Assembly: GCA_947476925.1 (NCBI GenBank)
Contig: CANJSF010000004.1
Coordinates: 121,383-185,382 of the forward strand
Length of the DNA: 64,000 bases
From: Rhodospirillaceae bacterium
Lineage (GTDB): Bacteria > Pseudomonadota > Alphaproteobacteria > Rhodospirillales > Rhodospirillaceae
Direction: 5' to 3'
Shown: positions 29,721 through 43,027 of the stretch, piece after piece
Layout: each line of letters begins with the position of its first letter
How positions within the stretch are numbered: the stretch's first letter is position 1
Notes under the pieces: generated by a model
What the model was told of the DNA's origin: nothing
Seen by the model: only the letters and a program-made list of their open reading frames with translations
The model's database searches: none
Made by a program: the position numbers and the translations under genes

Positions 29721-30532
29721 CCATTCTTTTCGGCGCGACTGCTGTGGTCGGTGCAGCCACGCTAGGTTTGCGCGCCAGCGATCGCTGGCCGCAGATCACC
29801 TCGCTATATACAAATGCCAAAGACCATATGCTCGACATGACTGCGATGGCAGGCTTGCGCCTGGAGGCGCTGACTGTCGAGGGCCGCGTGAACACCGACC
29901 CCGATGATATTCTGGCGTTGATGGATATCGAACGCGGCACCCCAATTCTTTCCATCAACGTCACCGAGGCGCGTGAAGCGCTGGAAACTTTGCCGTGGGT
30001 GAAGTCCGCACAAGTCGAGCGCCAACTGCCGGGTGCCGTGCATGTTGTAATTGAAGAACGCACGGCTTATGCGCTGTGGCAACGCGGCAAACGCTATACC
30101 CTCATCGACGCCAGCGGTCATAGCATTGTCGATGTGCCAGGCCAGATTGGCGAGTTACCCTTGATTGTTGGCTCTGACGCGCCGGCGCATGCGTTCGAGC
30201 TTTTTGAGGTTTTAAAAACCGCGCCCGACCTCCTCAGCCGCGTGCGCGGCGCCGTGCGCATTGGTGAGCGCCGCTGGAATATTCATTTCGACTCTTTTGA
30301 ATCTGGCATCGCCGTGCGCTTGCCCGAAGTCGGTGTCGCCGAAGCGTGGGCACGCCTGGCCACAATGCAGCGCGAACACAGCCTTCTGGAGCGCGATCTG
30401 TCGGCCATCGACTTGCGCTTGCCCGACCGCCTGATTGTTCAACTCAATAAGAATGGCGCAGCCACAACTGGCGCGCCGAAAACAACCGATCAACGCCTCA
30501 ACGCCACCAAGAGCGTGAAGCAAGATGTCTAG
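29708..30532 (+). CDS. ftsQ: Cell division protein FtsQ
   Basis: Bitopic divisome scaffold. Short cytoplasmic part, one membrane helix (about 4-20), then a POTRA domain (LEALTVEGRVNTDPDDIL ... TLPWVKSAQVERQLPGAVHVVIEER) at about 52-120 and the FtsQ beta domain. 274 aa. ATG 29708 inside the end of ddl (13-base overlap) gives a normal short N terminus; a GTG at 29687 would extend it. Confidence 0.92.
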   Translation: MRRLAILFGATAVVGAATLGLRASDRWPQITSLYTNAKDHMLDMTAMAGLRLEALTVEGRVNTDPDDILALMDIERGTPILSINVTEAREALETLPWVKSAQVERQLPGAVHVVIEERTAYALWQRGKRYTLIDASGHSIVDVPGQIGELPLIVGSDAPAHAFELFEVLKTAPDLLSRVRGAVRIGERRWNIHFDSFESGIAVRLPEVGVAEAWARLATMQREHSLLERDLSAIDLRLPDRLIVQLNKNGAATTGAPKTTDQRLNATKSVKQDV

Positions 30533-30589
30533 AGCAGAGAGCGACCAACGGAGACGACATTGGCCAGAAAGTTAAAGGAGAAGCGTTCA

Positions 30590-31840
30590 GTGTCAAAAGC
30601 TGTGTCCCCTGGCGCGCATATTGCTGCGCTGGATGTCGGCACCACCAAGGTCGCATGCTTTATCGCCAGTAGCGGTGAAGATGGCGACCTGCAGGTGATT
30701 GGTGTCGGACATCATCGGTCGCGCGGTATGCGCAACGGCCAGGTTGCCAACCTGGACGAGGTCGAATCTTCGGTGCGCGAAGCGGTTGAAGCCGCCGAGC
30801 AAATGGCCAACGTGCGAGTTGACCAAGTTTTTGTGAACATGTCGTGCGGTGCGCCGCGCTCGACGCGCGTCGACGTGGAACTGGCCGTCTCGGGCCATCA
30901 AATCCGCGACACCGACGTGCGTCGTGTGCTCGATCATGGCAGCGGCATGTTCGACGACGCCGACCGCGAACTGATTCACTGTATCCCAACCGGCTACAGC
31001 ATTGACGGCGGAAACGGCATCATCGATCCGCGCGGCATGTACGGCGAGAAGCTTGGGGTTTCGATCCACCTCGTGACCGCCGGAATTGGGCCTGCACGCA
31101 ATTTAGCCACGGTCATCGACCGTTGCCACCTTGATGTCAAAGACCGCGTCGTATCGCCCTATGCGGCGGGACTTGCGTGTTTGGTCGATGACGAGAAAGA
31201 CATGGGTGTGACCGTCATTGATATGGGCGGCGGCACAACGTCGATTGCCGTGTTCAACGACAGTCAGGTGGTGTTTGTTGAATCAATTGCCATTGGTGGC
31301 AATCACGTCACCAACGACATCGCCAAGGGCCTTTCGACGCCTGTTGTCAAAGCCGAGCGGTTGAAAACCGTTTACGGCACCGTGGCCATGACACCCGGCG
31401 ATTCTCGCGAATTACTCAAAGTCCCGCTGGTTGGCGAAGACGATGAGAACAACGCCAGCGAAGTTCCTAAATCTATGCTGGTGCAAATTATCCAACCCCG
31501 CATCGAGGAAACCTTCGAACTCGTGCGGTCTCATCTTGAGGCCAGTGGCTTTGGCAAAAGCGCTGGTCGTCGGGTCGTACTAACGGGAGGTGCGAGCCAA
31601 CTCGAAGGCGTGCGTGATTTAGCTGAACTCGTTCTGGATAAACAAGTTCGCTTAGGCCGCCCGAAAATGATCAGGGGCTTACCTGAATCAGTCTCGGGCC
31701 CAGCCTTTTCGACAGCGGCAGGCTTGCTTCGCTACGGCCTGAAAGAACACGTGTTGCGTCCCAGTTATGCGGTCATGGCGGCCGCCAATCAAAAACGTGG
31801 CTTTGGCCGAATTGGCCAATGGCTGCGGGAAAACTTCTAA
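30590..31840 (+). CDS. ftsA: Cell division protein FtsA
   Basis: Actin-like protein that ties FtsZ filaments to the membrane. IAALDVGTTKVACFI is the phosphate-1 loop, VIDMGGGTTSIAVF phosphate-2, VVLTGGASQLEGV the adenosine loop; the C-terminal FGRIGQWLRENF is the amphipathic membrane helix. The frame is open from a TTG at 30560, but AAAGGAG at 30574-30580 sits at the right distance from the GTG at 30590, which I take as the start (416 aa). Confidence 0.94.
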   Translation: MSKAVSPGAHIAALDVGTTKVACFIASSGEDGDLQVIGVGHHRSRGMRNGQVANLDEVESSVREAVEAAEQMANVRVDQVFVNMSCGAPRSTRVDVELAVSGHQIRDTDVRRVLDHGSGMFDDADRELIHCIPTGYSIDGGNGIIDPRGMYGEKLGVSIHLVTAGIGPARNLATVIDRCHLDVKDRVVSPYAAGLACLVDDEKDMGVTVIDMGGGTTSIAVFNDSQVVFVESIAIGGNHVTNDIAKGLSTPVVKAERLKTVYGTVAMTPGDSRELLKVPLVGEDDENNASEVPKSMLVQIIQPRIEETFELVRSHLEASGFGKSAGRRVVLTGGASQLEGVRDLAELVLDKQVRLGRPKMIRGLPESVSGPAFSTAAGLLRYGLKEHVLRPSYAVMAAANQKRGFGRIGQWLRENF

Positions 31841-31918
31841 TGAGGAGCAGGGCCGAATCAGGATCATCGCGGCGGACGACCGGTCCCCCACCGCGACGAT
31901 TCAATAAAAAAACAAGAA

Positions 31919-31936
31919 CCGTGGGTCGACCCACGG
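31919..31936. promoter_or_regulatory. Perfect 18-bp palindrome before ftsZ
   Basis: ccgtgggtcgacccacgg is a perfect inverted repeat in the 136-base ftsA-ftsZ spacer, 41 bases before the ftsZ start. It could be an operator or, in RNA, a hairpin. No terminator T-run follows. A second weaker inverted repeat (tcgcgg with ccgcga) flanks 31867-31896. Confidence 0.5.
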
Positions 31937-31976
31937 GTGTCGTTGCAACGAACACAGAAGAAAGATGGAGCCTCAA

Positions 31977-33854
31977 ATGACAATCAACTTAAGCGTACCA
32001 AAGACGACGATCGAGGCGCAGTTGAAACCTCGGATTACCGTCATTGGCATCGGCGGTGCCGGTGGCAATGCGGTCAACAACATGATTAGCGCTGAGATGC
32101 AGGGTGTGGATTTCGTGGTCGCAAATACCGACGCGCAATCCCTATCCCTGTCACGCACGGATCGGCGCATCCAATTGGGTCGCGATACGACCCAAGGTCT
32201 AGGCGCAGGGGCCAGACCCGATATCGGCCGTCATGCGGCTGAGGAATCGGTAGAGCTGATCGCCCGCGAGTTAGACGGCAGCCACATGGCCTTTATCACC
32301 GCCGGTATGGGCGGCGGTACAGGCACTGGGGCAGCACCGGTTATTGCCCGCATCGCGCGCGAGATGGGCATCCTCACCGTCGGCGTCATCACCAAGCCCT
32401 TCCACTTTGAAGGTGCCAACCGCATGCGCCTTGCGGATGCGGGCATCGAAGAACTGTCGGGACTGGTGGATACTCTTATTGTAATTCCGAACCAAAACTT
32501 GTTCCGCGTCGCCAACGAAAAAACCACCTTCGCTGACGCCTTCAAGATGGCCGACGATGTGTTGTACGGCGGTGTGCGCAGTGTCACAGACCTGATGATC
32601 ATGCCCGGCCTGATCAACCTAGATTTCGCGGACGTACGCACCGTGATGAAGGAAATGGGCCGCGCTATGATGGGCACGGGCGAAGCCGAAGGCGACCGTC
32701 GCGCATTGGATGCCGCCGAAGCCGCTATCGCCAACCCGCTGATCGAAGAAACCTCGATGAAAGGTGCTAAGGGTGTGTTGATCAACATCACCGGTGGTGC
32801 CGACATTACATTGTTCGAGGTCGACGAAGCAGCTAACCGCATCCGTGATGAAGTTGAAAGCGACGCCCATATCATCTTCGGGTCATGCTTCGACCAGAAC
32901 ATGGAAGGTCGCATTCGCGTGTCAGTCGTGGCGACGGGCATTGAATCCGAAGTTGGCGTTCAACCTCGGCCCATGTTCAATCGCCCCGAAACCCGCGCGG
33001 TGGGTCGCGTGATTCCTGAACCTCGCAGCTCGGCGCCTGTTGCGAAACCCGCCATGGCACCAATGGCGCGCGCGACAGTTGCTCCGGCCTCTGCTCAACC
33101 CACTCTGGCTTTCGGGCTCAGCACTCCGACAGTTGCGCCTACAACACGCGCTTCTGAAATGAGCGATGAGGAAAAAGCCCTTGTGCAAATGGCCGCAGCG
33201 ATCAAGGCAGAGAAGGCCATTGCGGCGTTTGCCGAAATGCCAGCCGAGCCAGGTGTTGAGATCATCGAAGAAACGCCAGCACCACTTGCCGAGGCAACTC
33301 CGGTTGAACTTCCGGTGATGCCAGAGCCTGTCGCGGTCGAACTTCCGCCCGCTCCTGTTGTGGCACCAGTAATGGCCCCGGTTACTATTGCGCCGGTTGC
33401 CCCACAAGCCTCTCAAGCCGCTGCGGTGGCCGAAGCCGTGGCTCGCTCTTCGATCCCGGCCGCTCAACCCCGCATTCCATTGGTCACGGTCGATAAACCC
33501 AAAGACGTGTTTATCCCCCGCGCCCCGGTGGAGCCGAAAGTTGAGATGAAGGCACCAACGTTGGCCTTGGCCGAGCCCAAGCTCGTTGTGGAAGCAAAGC
33601 CGGTAGCAGCCCCAGCCGCGATCGCAAAGCCCGAGAGCACTGGCAGCCGTCTCAGCCTGTTTAGCCGCTATCGCAGCCTGACAGCCAAGACCAAGACCGA
33701 CGAGGCCCCAAAGGCCAGCGTCGAGCCCCAAGTCAAAACTGAGCGTGCGATGCCGACGATGAACATCTCAGTTGGCCCGTCGGATCGCCCGGTGGCATCG
33801 CAAACCGAAGACGAGCTGGAGATTCCAGCTTTCCTGCGCCGCCAAGCAAACTAA
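31977..33854 (+). CDS. ftsZ: Cell division GTPase FtsZ
   Basis: Tubulin-like GTPase that forms the Z ring. GTPase domain at about 15-330 with the tubulin signature [11 protein letters not shown] near 108 and T7-loop [11 protein letters not shown] near 207. A Pro/Ala/Glu-rich linker of about 270 residues follows, then the conserved C-terminal peptide [10 protein letters not shown] that binds FtsA. 625 aa, at the long end for the family. The ATG at 31977 ([11 protein letters not shown]) has GGAG seven bases before it; an in-frame ATG at 31965 would add MEPQ. Confidence 0.96.
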   Translation: MTINLSVPKTTIEAQLKPRITVIGIGGAGGNAVNNMISAEMQGVDFVVANTDAQSLSLSRTDRRIQLGRDTTQGLGAGARPDIGRHAAEESVELIARELDGSHMAFITAGMGGGTGTGAAPVIARIAREMGILTVGVITKPFHFEGANRMRLADAGIEELSGLVDTLIVIPNQNLFRVANEKTTFADAFKMADDVLYGGVRSVTDLMIMPGLINLDFADVRTVMKEMGRAMMGTGEAEGDRRALDAAEAAIANPLIEETSMKGAKGVLINITGGADITLFEVDEAANRIRDEVESDAHIIFGSCFDQNMEGRIRVSVVATGIESEVGVQPRPMFNRPETRAVGRVIPEPRSSAPVAKPAMAPMARATVAPASAQPTLAFGLSTPTVAPTTRASEMSDEEKALVQMAAAIKAEKAIAAFAEMPAEPGVEIIEETPAPLAEATPVELPVMPEPVAVELPPAPVVAPVMAPVTIAPVAPQASQAAAVAEAVARSSIPAAQPRIPLVTVDKPKDVFIPRAPVEPKVEMKAPTLALAEPKLVVEAKPVAAPAAIAKPESTGSRLSLFSRYRSLTAKTKTDEAPKASVEPQVKTERAMPTMNISVGPSDRPVASQTEDELEIPAFLRRQAN

Positions 33855-33885
33855 CAACTGCTGGGTTACGCTTATTAATGACGTT

Positions 33886-33924
33886 AAGGGGGGCCTTGCG
33901 AAAGCAAGGCCCCCCTTATGCTTT
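33886..33924 (+). terminator. Strong terminator after ftsZ
   Basis: A 14-bp stem (33886-33899 with 33904-33917, GGGGGGCC core) closed by a GAAA tetraloop, followed by a mixed tail ATGCTTTT. It lies about 30 bases after the ftsZ stop and separates the dcw operon from lpxC. Confidence 0.88.
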
Positions 33925-33956
33925 TAAAGGTGAATAAACCAATAGAAATCAACGTG

Positions 33957-33985
33957 TTGACCAGGATCCAGCACCCCCAATAAAT
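33957..33985 (+). promoter_or_regulatory. Candidate lpxC promoter
   Basis: TTGACC at 33957-33962 and AATAAA at about 33979-33984, a 16-base spacer. It follows the ftsZ terminator, so a separate promoter for lpxC is needed; this is the best match I see. The leader would be about 140 bases. Confidence 0.35.
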
Positions 33986-34080
33986 CGCCCAGGGTCGATA
34001 TTTTCCCTTGTTTTCCAGGCCCATTCTGTAAATATAGAGTTAACGGCCTCAGGGGGTTGCTACCCAAGAACATCTCGGTG

Positions 34081-34115
34081 CTGAGCATGAGAGTGCTCGG
34101 CGGGGGTGTTTTTTT
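34081..34115 (+). terminator. Hairpin plus T-run in lpxC leader
   Basis: A 7-bp stem (34081-34087 with 34094-34100, one G-T pair), 6-base loop, then CGGGGGTG and seven T at 34109-34115, ending 15 bases before the lpxC ATG. The T-run is offset by 8 bases from the stem, so termination would be weak. CTCAG at 34048-34052 could pair with the 5' arm (CTGAG) as an alternative fold, as in attenuators. Confidence 0.35.
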
Positions 34116-34130
34116 GAAAGAACTGGTGCA

Positions 34131-35117
34131 ATGAACTTGGATTTTAGCAACCCAGAGCGACAAGACGGACAGCATGCGTCTACTGCTCCCTACTCAGCCA
34201 ACCCTATACTGCAAAAAACCCTTAAAACCTCTATCGGCTGCACCGGCATTGGCCTGCATTCAGGTTCCCGCGTTGCTCTTAAGCTCCACCCAGCACCCGC
34301 CGACAGCGGCATAGTCTTTCGACGTATCGATTTGGTGGGCGGCGGAACGGAAATTCCGGCCCGATGGAGTAGCGTCACAGATTCCCGCCTTTGCACCGTG
34401 ATTGCCGACGAACATGGCATTAGCGTTGCCACTGTCGAGCACCTCATGGCTGCCCTTTACGGTATGGGCATCGACAACGCCGTGGTCGAGGTCAATGGTC
34501 CCGAAGTACCCGCCATGGATGGCAGCGCCTGGCCCTTTATGTTCCTGATTGAATGCGCTGGCATCGCCGAGCTCGAAGTCTCGCGCAAAGCACTTCGAAT
34601 CCGCAAACCCAAAAGCTACACCAACGGTGCCAAAAGAGTGTCGTTCGTGCCCGCCAAATCGGCTCTGAGAATTGATTTTGAGATCGACTTCCGGGCTCCG
34701 GCCATTGGCCGCCAGCATTGCAGTTTCACAATTACACCCGAGACCTTTAAAACCGAGATTAGCCGCGCTCGCACCTTTGGGCTGCTGTCTGAGGTCACGG
34801 CCCTGCGAGAAGCTGGCTTGGCGCGCGGCGGCAGCCTTGAGAACGCGATTGTCGTCGATGGCGACCGCATTTTAAACGATGACGGCCTCCGCCATGCCAA
34901 CGAATTTGTACGCCATAAGGTACTGGATGCCGTTGGCGACCTTTACCTCTGTGGCCACCACATAGTCGGACATTTTTCAGGCCATTGCTCTAGCCATGCC
35001 GACACCGCTCGGTTGATGAAGCAAGTGTTGGCGGACCCCAGCGCATGGGAATTGGTCGAGATTGACGAGCGGGCTTCGACTTGGCACGACGCTGAGCCTA
35101 TCGCCGCCCTCGCTTAA
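34131..35117 (+). CDS. lpxC: Lipid A deacetylase LpxC
   Basis: Zinc enzyme for the committed step of lipid A synthesis: deacetylation of UDP-3-O-acyl-GlcNAc. Zinc ligands are His in TVEHLMAALYG (near 103) and the His/Asp pair in FVRHKVLDAVGDLYL (near 261 and 265); catalytic-type His in SSHADTARL near 288. 328 aa, with about 25 extra N-terminal residues before LQKTLKTSIGCTGIGLHSG. It places an LPS-type outer membrane in this organism. Confidence 0.95.
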   Translation: MNLDFSNPERQDGQHASTAPYSANPILQKTLKTSIGCTGIGLHSGSRVALKLHPAPADSGIVFRRIDLVGGGTEIPARWSSVTDSRLCTVIADEHGISVATVEHLMAALYGMGIDNAVVEVNGPEVPAMDGSAWPFMFLIECAGIAELEVSRKALRIRKPKSYTNGAKRVSFVPAKSALRIDFEIDFRAPAIGRQHCSFTITPETFKTEISRARTFGLLSEVTALREAGLARGGSLENAIVVDGDRILNDDGLRHANEFVRHKVLDAVGDLYLCGHHIVGHFSGHCSSHADTARLMKQVLADPSAWELVEIDERASTWHDAEPIAALA

Positions 35118-35166
35118 GCCCGCCCAATTGTGGCAAATCACCATCTTTACGCTGGTGCGCTTCGGC

Positions 35167-35194
35167 GTGACACACCATCGCCGGATGGTATAAT
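35167..35194 (+). promoter_or_regulatory. Promoter for bamD
   Basis: GTGACA (35167-35172), a 16-base spacer and a perfect TATAAT (35189-35194), between lpxC and bamD, about 78 bases before the bamD start. Confidence 0.65.
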
Positions 35195-35271
35195 CGACAC
35201 ATCGTACCGGTGCTTGGTCCCATGAACTGGCCTGGTACGGCTCCAAACCCCTTGAAGGAGGTCGGATCGTC

Positions 35272-36090
35272 GTGACGTCTCTCGCGGCTCAGTTTCGTTC
35301 GCTTGTCCCAGCCCTTGTGCTGGCCGTGGTGCTGTCGGCTTGCGCCGGCAAAGACGAAATCGCCTACAAGGAACAAAGCGTTTACGAAATTTATAGCCAG
35401 GCGATGACCTACCTGGACGACGGCCGCTACAAAGACGCCGCTGCATATTTCGACGAAGTCGAACGTCAGCATCCCTATTCGATCTGGGCGACGAAGTCGA
35501 AGTTGATGTCGGCCTACTCGCACTATCAGAACAACAAATACGACGAGGCCATTGCAGGCCTTGATCGTTTCATCGCCGTTCACCCCGGCAACCGCGACGT
35601 GGCGTATGCCTACTACTTAAAGGCGCTGTGCTATTACGAGCAAATCACCGACGTGCAGCGCGACCAGGACATGACGCGCAAATCGCTGGAAGCGTTGCAA
35701 GATGTGCTGACGCGTTTTCCAGGCACGTCATATGCCCGTGATGCAAAATTGAAGGTCGACCTAACGCGCGATCACTTGGCTGGCAAAGAAATGACGGTTG
35801 GTCGTTTCTATTTGAACCGCAAGCAGTATCTTGCTGCCATTAACAGATTCAAAAACGTGGTTGATCAGTACGGCGACACCACACACGTTCCCGAGGCGCT
35901 TTACCGTATCACTGAAGTCTATACGATTCTGGGCATTACAGCCGAAGCCCAAAAAAGCGCCGCCGTGTTGGGCTATAACTATCCGGGCACCGACTGGTAC
36001 GAAGATGCATTTGAGTTGGTCCAAGGACGCTCGCAAAAGTCGTTTCAGCAGGAAGCCAAAAGCGACAAGCCCTGGTATAAACTTTGGTAA
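35272..36090 (+). CDS. bamD: Outer membrane assembly lipoprotein BamD
   Basis: TPR lipoprotein of the BAM complex that folds beta-barrel proteins. Signal peptide with lipobox LSAC (Cys near 24), then five TPR-like repeats, e.g. YSQAMTYLDDGRYKDAAAYFDEVERQHPYS. 272 aa. The GTG at 35272 follows a perfect AAGGAGG at 35255-35261. In the common alphaproteobacterial order lpxC-bamD-recN-ligA. Confidence 0.94.
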   Translation: MTSLAAQFRSLVPALVLAVVLSACAGKDEIAYKEQSVYEIYSQAMTYLDDGRYKDAAAYFDEVERQHPYSIWATKSKLMSAYSHYQNNKYDEAIAGLDRFIAVHPGNRDVAYAYYLKALCYYEQITDVQRDQDMTRKSLEALQDVLTRFPGTSYARDAKLKVDLTRDHLAGKEMTVGRFYLNRKQYLAAINRFKNVVDQYGDTTHVPEALYRITEVYTILGITAEAQKSAAVLGYNYPGTDWYEDAFELVQGRSQKSFQQEAKSDKPWYKLW

Positions 36091-36135
36091 GCTGAGCATC
36101 AGGCGAGGCAACGCGTTCATAGGTGCCGTCGGGGC

Positions 36136-39914
<3,779 letters not shown>

Positions 39915-40029
39915 GCCTGCGTGTCGGCCTGTGCGGCTTTTATGTTGACCAAGTTCGCGTTGGCAACTTTGGTCGCCACCGCAGCCGCGTCGGCCACAGC
40001 TGATCGATATTGGGCGTTTCGAGGCGGGG

Positions 40030-41844
40030 CTAAACCTCAGGCGTGACTTGCTTCAGCCAAGCCTGAGTGGGGCCGTCCAGCAGCGGCGCCAACGTTTCGC
40101 GCACCCGGTCATGATATGCGTTGAGCCAAGCCCGCTCGACTGGCGTCAGCAAATCTGCATCAACAAGGTTCACGTCAATCGGCGCTAAGGTCAGCGTTTC
40201 AAATTCAAGAACTGATTTCTCTGCATGCGGCAATCCTGGTGCCGCGCGGACAGCGACAAGGTTCTCGATCCGAATGCCGTACTCGCCGGTTTTGTAATAG
40301 CCAGGCTCGTTTGAAATGACCATGCCGGGCTCAAGTGCCACAGAATTGCCAACCTTGCTGATACGCTGCGGGCCTTCGTGCACGCCCAAGAACGTTCCGA
40401 CGCCATGGCCGGTGCCATGATCGTAGTCGAGGCCTTCTTGCCAAAGCGCATGACGGGCGAGTGCGTCAAGTTGGCTGCCGGTTGTCCCTTTGACAAACCG
40501 CGCCGACCCTAACGCGATGTGGCCCTTTAAGACCAAAGTGAAATGCTTTTTTTGTTCAGGCGTTGGCGTACCCACAATAACCGTGCGCGTCACATCCGTG
40601 GTGCCGTCGAGGTATTGCCCGCCGGAGTCGATGAGCAACATCATATTGGGCGTTATGGTCGCATTGCTTTCCGCTGAGGCACGGTAATGCACAATGGCAC
40701 CGTTGCCCCCGGCCCCCGCAATTGTCGCAAAGCTTGGGCCACGATAAAGATTGGATTCCGCACGGATCGAGGCCAGCTTGTCCGAGGCGCCCATTTCGGT
40801 GAGCTTGCCCTTGGGGGCCTCAACAGATAGCCAGGCTAAAAACCGAGTGAGCGCAGCGCCATCGCGCACATGGGCAGCACGCACGCCATTCAGTTCATCG
40901 TCCGTCTTGCAGGCTTTGATCGCGGTCACGGGGTCGGCCACCACCTTGGGCTCAAACCCGACGGTTGTGATGCAGTCGACCAGCCAGCGCGAGCCAGTAT
41001 CGCGATCAACGCCCACTGTTTTAAGTTCGCCGTTGCGGCCCAAAAGCGCGGCATGGAGGCCATCGTAAGGTGCCAATGTGATGTCGCGCCCCAGATGTTG
41101 CTGCAAGGTAGGCGTGATTTTTGCAGCTTCGATAAACAATGTGCCCTGGCCTTGCGCGGTTAAAAGCGCATAGCCCAATGTCAGCGGCGTGAACTCAACG
41201 TCATCGCTACGGATGTTGAACAACCAAGCAATGGAATCGAGCGCGGAAAACATAAAGGCGTCAAGATTTTCGGCCTTCATCCACGCGGTAATCAACGTTT
41301 GCTTTTCAGCCGCCGAGCGCCCCGCAAATTTGTCGGGGTAAGCGTCAATCGCGCCCGTCGGGCGTGCGGGCTGATTGTCCCAAATTGAGTCGACCAGGTT
41401 TCTCAGCACAGCGTGGGTTTCAGCGCCTGATCTACTGGCTGCGGCTTCGATTTTCGCTAATCCCGACGGCGTATGAAGGCGCGGATCAAATCCCACTTTC
41501 ATGCCCGCTTTCAGGTGATCACCCAACCACTTGTGGGGCGGCTCATCGATGAGATGGCGGTACTCATACAGACGGCCATCAACCTGATCACGCACCTGCA
41601 ACGTATAGCGACCGTCGATGAAGACAGCCGCGGACTCTTTCATCACAATCGCCAAGCCTGCCGAGCCGCTAAAGCCCGTGAGCCACTGCAGGCGTTCGGC
41701 ATAGGCAGCGACGTACTCCCCCTGATGCTCGTCTGAGCGCGGGATGATGTAAGCGTCGACATTGGCGGCCGACATTGCCACGCGCAATGCCGCCAAGCGT
41801 TGGGCTTGGGCGGCAAATCGTAACTGTGAGGAGCTGTGGTTCAT
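40030..41844 (-). CDS. Xaa-Pro aminopeptidase (M24B, long form)
   Basis: Removes N-terminal residues linked to proline. Two N-terminal creatinase-like domains (about 1-310) and a C-terminal pita-bread catalytic domain. Metal ligands: Asp pair in LLIDSGGQYLDGTTDVTR, His in GTGHGVGTFLGVHEGP, Glu in ISNEPGYY and in LEFETLTL. 604 aa, the three-domain form known from eukaryotic cytosolic aminopeptidase P and many alphaproteobacteria. Downstream of prmA by 31 bases, same strand. Convergent with ligA. Confidence 0.93.
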   Translation of the reverse strand: MNHSSSQLRFAAQAQRLAALRVAMSAANVDAYIIPRSDEHQGEYVAAYAERLQWLTGFSGSAGLAIVMKESAAVFIDGRYTLQVRDQVDGRLYEYRHLIDEPPHKWLGDHLKAGMKVGFDPRLHTPSGLAKIEAAASRSGAETHAVLRNLVDSIWDNQPARPTGAIDAYPDKFAGRSAAEKQTLITAWMKAENLDAFMFSALDSIAWLFNIRSDDVEFTPLTLGYALLTAQGQGTLFIEAAKITPTLQQHLGRDITLAPYDGLHAALLGRNGELKTVGVDRDTGSRWLVDCITTVGFEPKVVADPVTAIKACKTDDELNGVRAAHVRDGAALTRFLAWLSVEAPKGKLTEMGASDKLASIRAESNLYRGPSFATIAGAGGNGAIVHYRASAESNATITPNMMLLIDSGGQYLDGTTDVTRTVIVGTPTPEQKKHFTLVLKGHIALGSARFVKGTTGSQLDALARHALWQEGLDYDHGTGHGVGTFLGVHEGPQRISKVGNSVALEPGMVISNEPGYYKTGEYGIRIENLVAVRAAPGLPHAEKSVLEFETLTLAPIDVNLVDADLLTPVERAWLNAYHDRVRETLAPLLDGPTQAWLKQVTPEV

Positions 41845-41875
41845 GGGACCAAGCTAATCGTACAGGGCAAAGGTT

Positions 41876-42781
41876 TCAACGGGCCAACACCAAAGTTGAC
41901 CAGCCATTCAGCACGATCCGTTTATGAAGGCGTAAGCCCTGCATGCGGTAGGCGGCCAGCACCATACCTTCTTGGCGCTGCAGTAGGCCCGCTAGAACCA
42001 AACGCCCGCCGGGCATGAGGCGAGCGGCAATCCCGCGCGCCATTTTGCACAATGGCCGTGCCAGAATATTGGCAGTGATGATCGCAAAAGGCCCTCGGCC
42101 ACGCAGCGCGTGCGCCTGAAGGCCGTCGGCCACTGCAACCCGCACCCAATTGTGCTCACGATTGTGGCGCACATTCAGGCTGGCCACGCGCACCGCCTCA
42201 GGGTCAATGTCAGTCGCCAGCACGCGTCGCCGCCAAACTTTCGTCATCGCAAGAGCTAAAATGCCCGACCCGCACCCCAGATCGAGGAGGTCGCCCCGTG
42301 GGCGCGTTTTTTTGCTCAACCCCGACAACGCCAGAAGGCAGCCAAAAGTGCTTTCGTGTTCGCCCGATCCAAAAGCAGTTGCCGCATTTAGTCGGAGCGG
42401 CAACACACTGGCCGGTGGTGGCGTGAGGATGTGATCGCCGTAAATGAAAAAACGCCCAGCGTGGATCGGGGCAAAGCTGGCGTAGCTTTCTTTCAACCAA
42501 TCGCGTGCGGCCACAAACTCGATACGAAAGTGAGGTTCTGGTAGTTCATGTGCCTTGGCAACGAGCGCAAATCGCGACGCAATGACACCTGTTTCAGGCT
42601 GCTCGGTGAACAATCCCTCGACGCCCCATACGGCTTCTGGCTTGGCGTGTTCCTCGACTTCGTATGAACTCACTGCCAGCGCGACATCGGCCAACGCCGT
42701 TTCAAAAATTTCGCACTGCGCGTAGGGGCATTCCATACGCACCGCCCAAAAAGATTGCGGAGAACTGCGAGTTTGTTTCAC
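41876..42781 (-). CDS. prmA: Ribosomal protein L11 methyltransferase
   Basis: SAM-dependent trimethylation of L11. SAM motif DLLDLGCGSGILALAM near 160-175, followed by ATDIDPEAVRVASLNVRHN and ITANILARPLCKMA with the NILA motif of the family. 301 aa. Start ATG 42781. Followed by the aminopeptidase gene. Confidence 0.92.
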   Translation of the reverse strand: MKQTRSSPQSFWAVRMECPYAQCEIFETALADVALAVSSYEVEEHAKPEAVWGVEGLFTEQPETGVIASRFALVAKAHELPEPHFRIEFVAARDWLKESYASFAPIHAGRFFIYGDHILTPPPASVLPLRLNAATAFGSGEHESTFGCLLALSGLSKKTRPRGDLLDLGCGSGILALAMTKVWRRRVLATDIDPEAVRVASLNVRHNREHNWVRVAVADGLQAHALRGRGPFAIITANILARPLCKMARGIAARLMPGGRLVLAGLLQRQEGMVLAAYRMQGLRLHKRIVLNGWSTLVLAR

Positions 42782-42974
42782 GATCAGGCGCCATTGTTTG
42801 TCAAAAACATTTCATCCACGAAGCGTTTATGCTCCGCTCTTTCACGCAATACCACCGCCGAGATTGTGGTGATCCAATACAAAACTGGCCACGTAAATAA
42901 TTCAATCAAGGCGCAAGGCCTTGAACGGAAAACCGGGCGCCTGAATTTTCTCCCCCTCAGTGCCCCGGAAACAG

Positions 42975-43020
42975 CGGCGAGAGTGCCTTTCTCCCCCCAA
43001 CTCCCCCGGCACTCTCGCCG
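42975..43020 (-). terminator. Hairpin after the uvrD gene
   Basis: A 13-bp perfect stem (42975-42987 with 43008-43020) and a 20-base loop, just beyond the stop of the helicase gene at 43028. The run after it on the reverse strand is CTGTTTCC, so it is a poor intrinsic terminator and may only mark or protect a 3' end. Confidence 0.45.
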
Positions 43021-43027
43021 TATTTCC

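Noticed and set aside
32231..32941. 236-codon frame on the reverse strand within ftsZ
   Set aside because: Antisense shadow of the conserved FtsZ GTPase domain; no ribosome site and no familiar protein.
39915..40029. Terminator between ligA and the aminopeptidase gene
   Set aside because: gaccaagtt can pair imperfectly with aactttggtc, but there is no T-run on either side.
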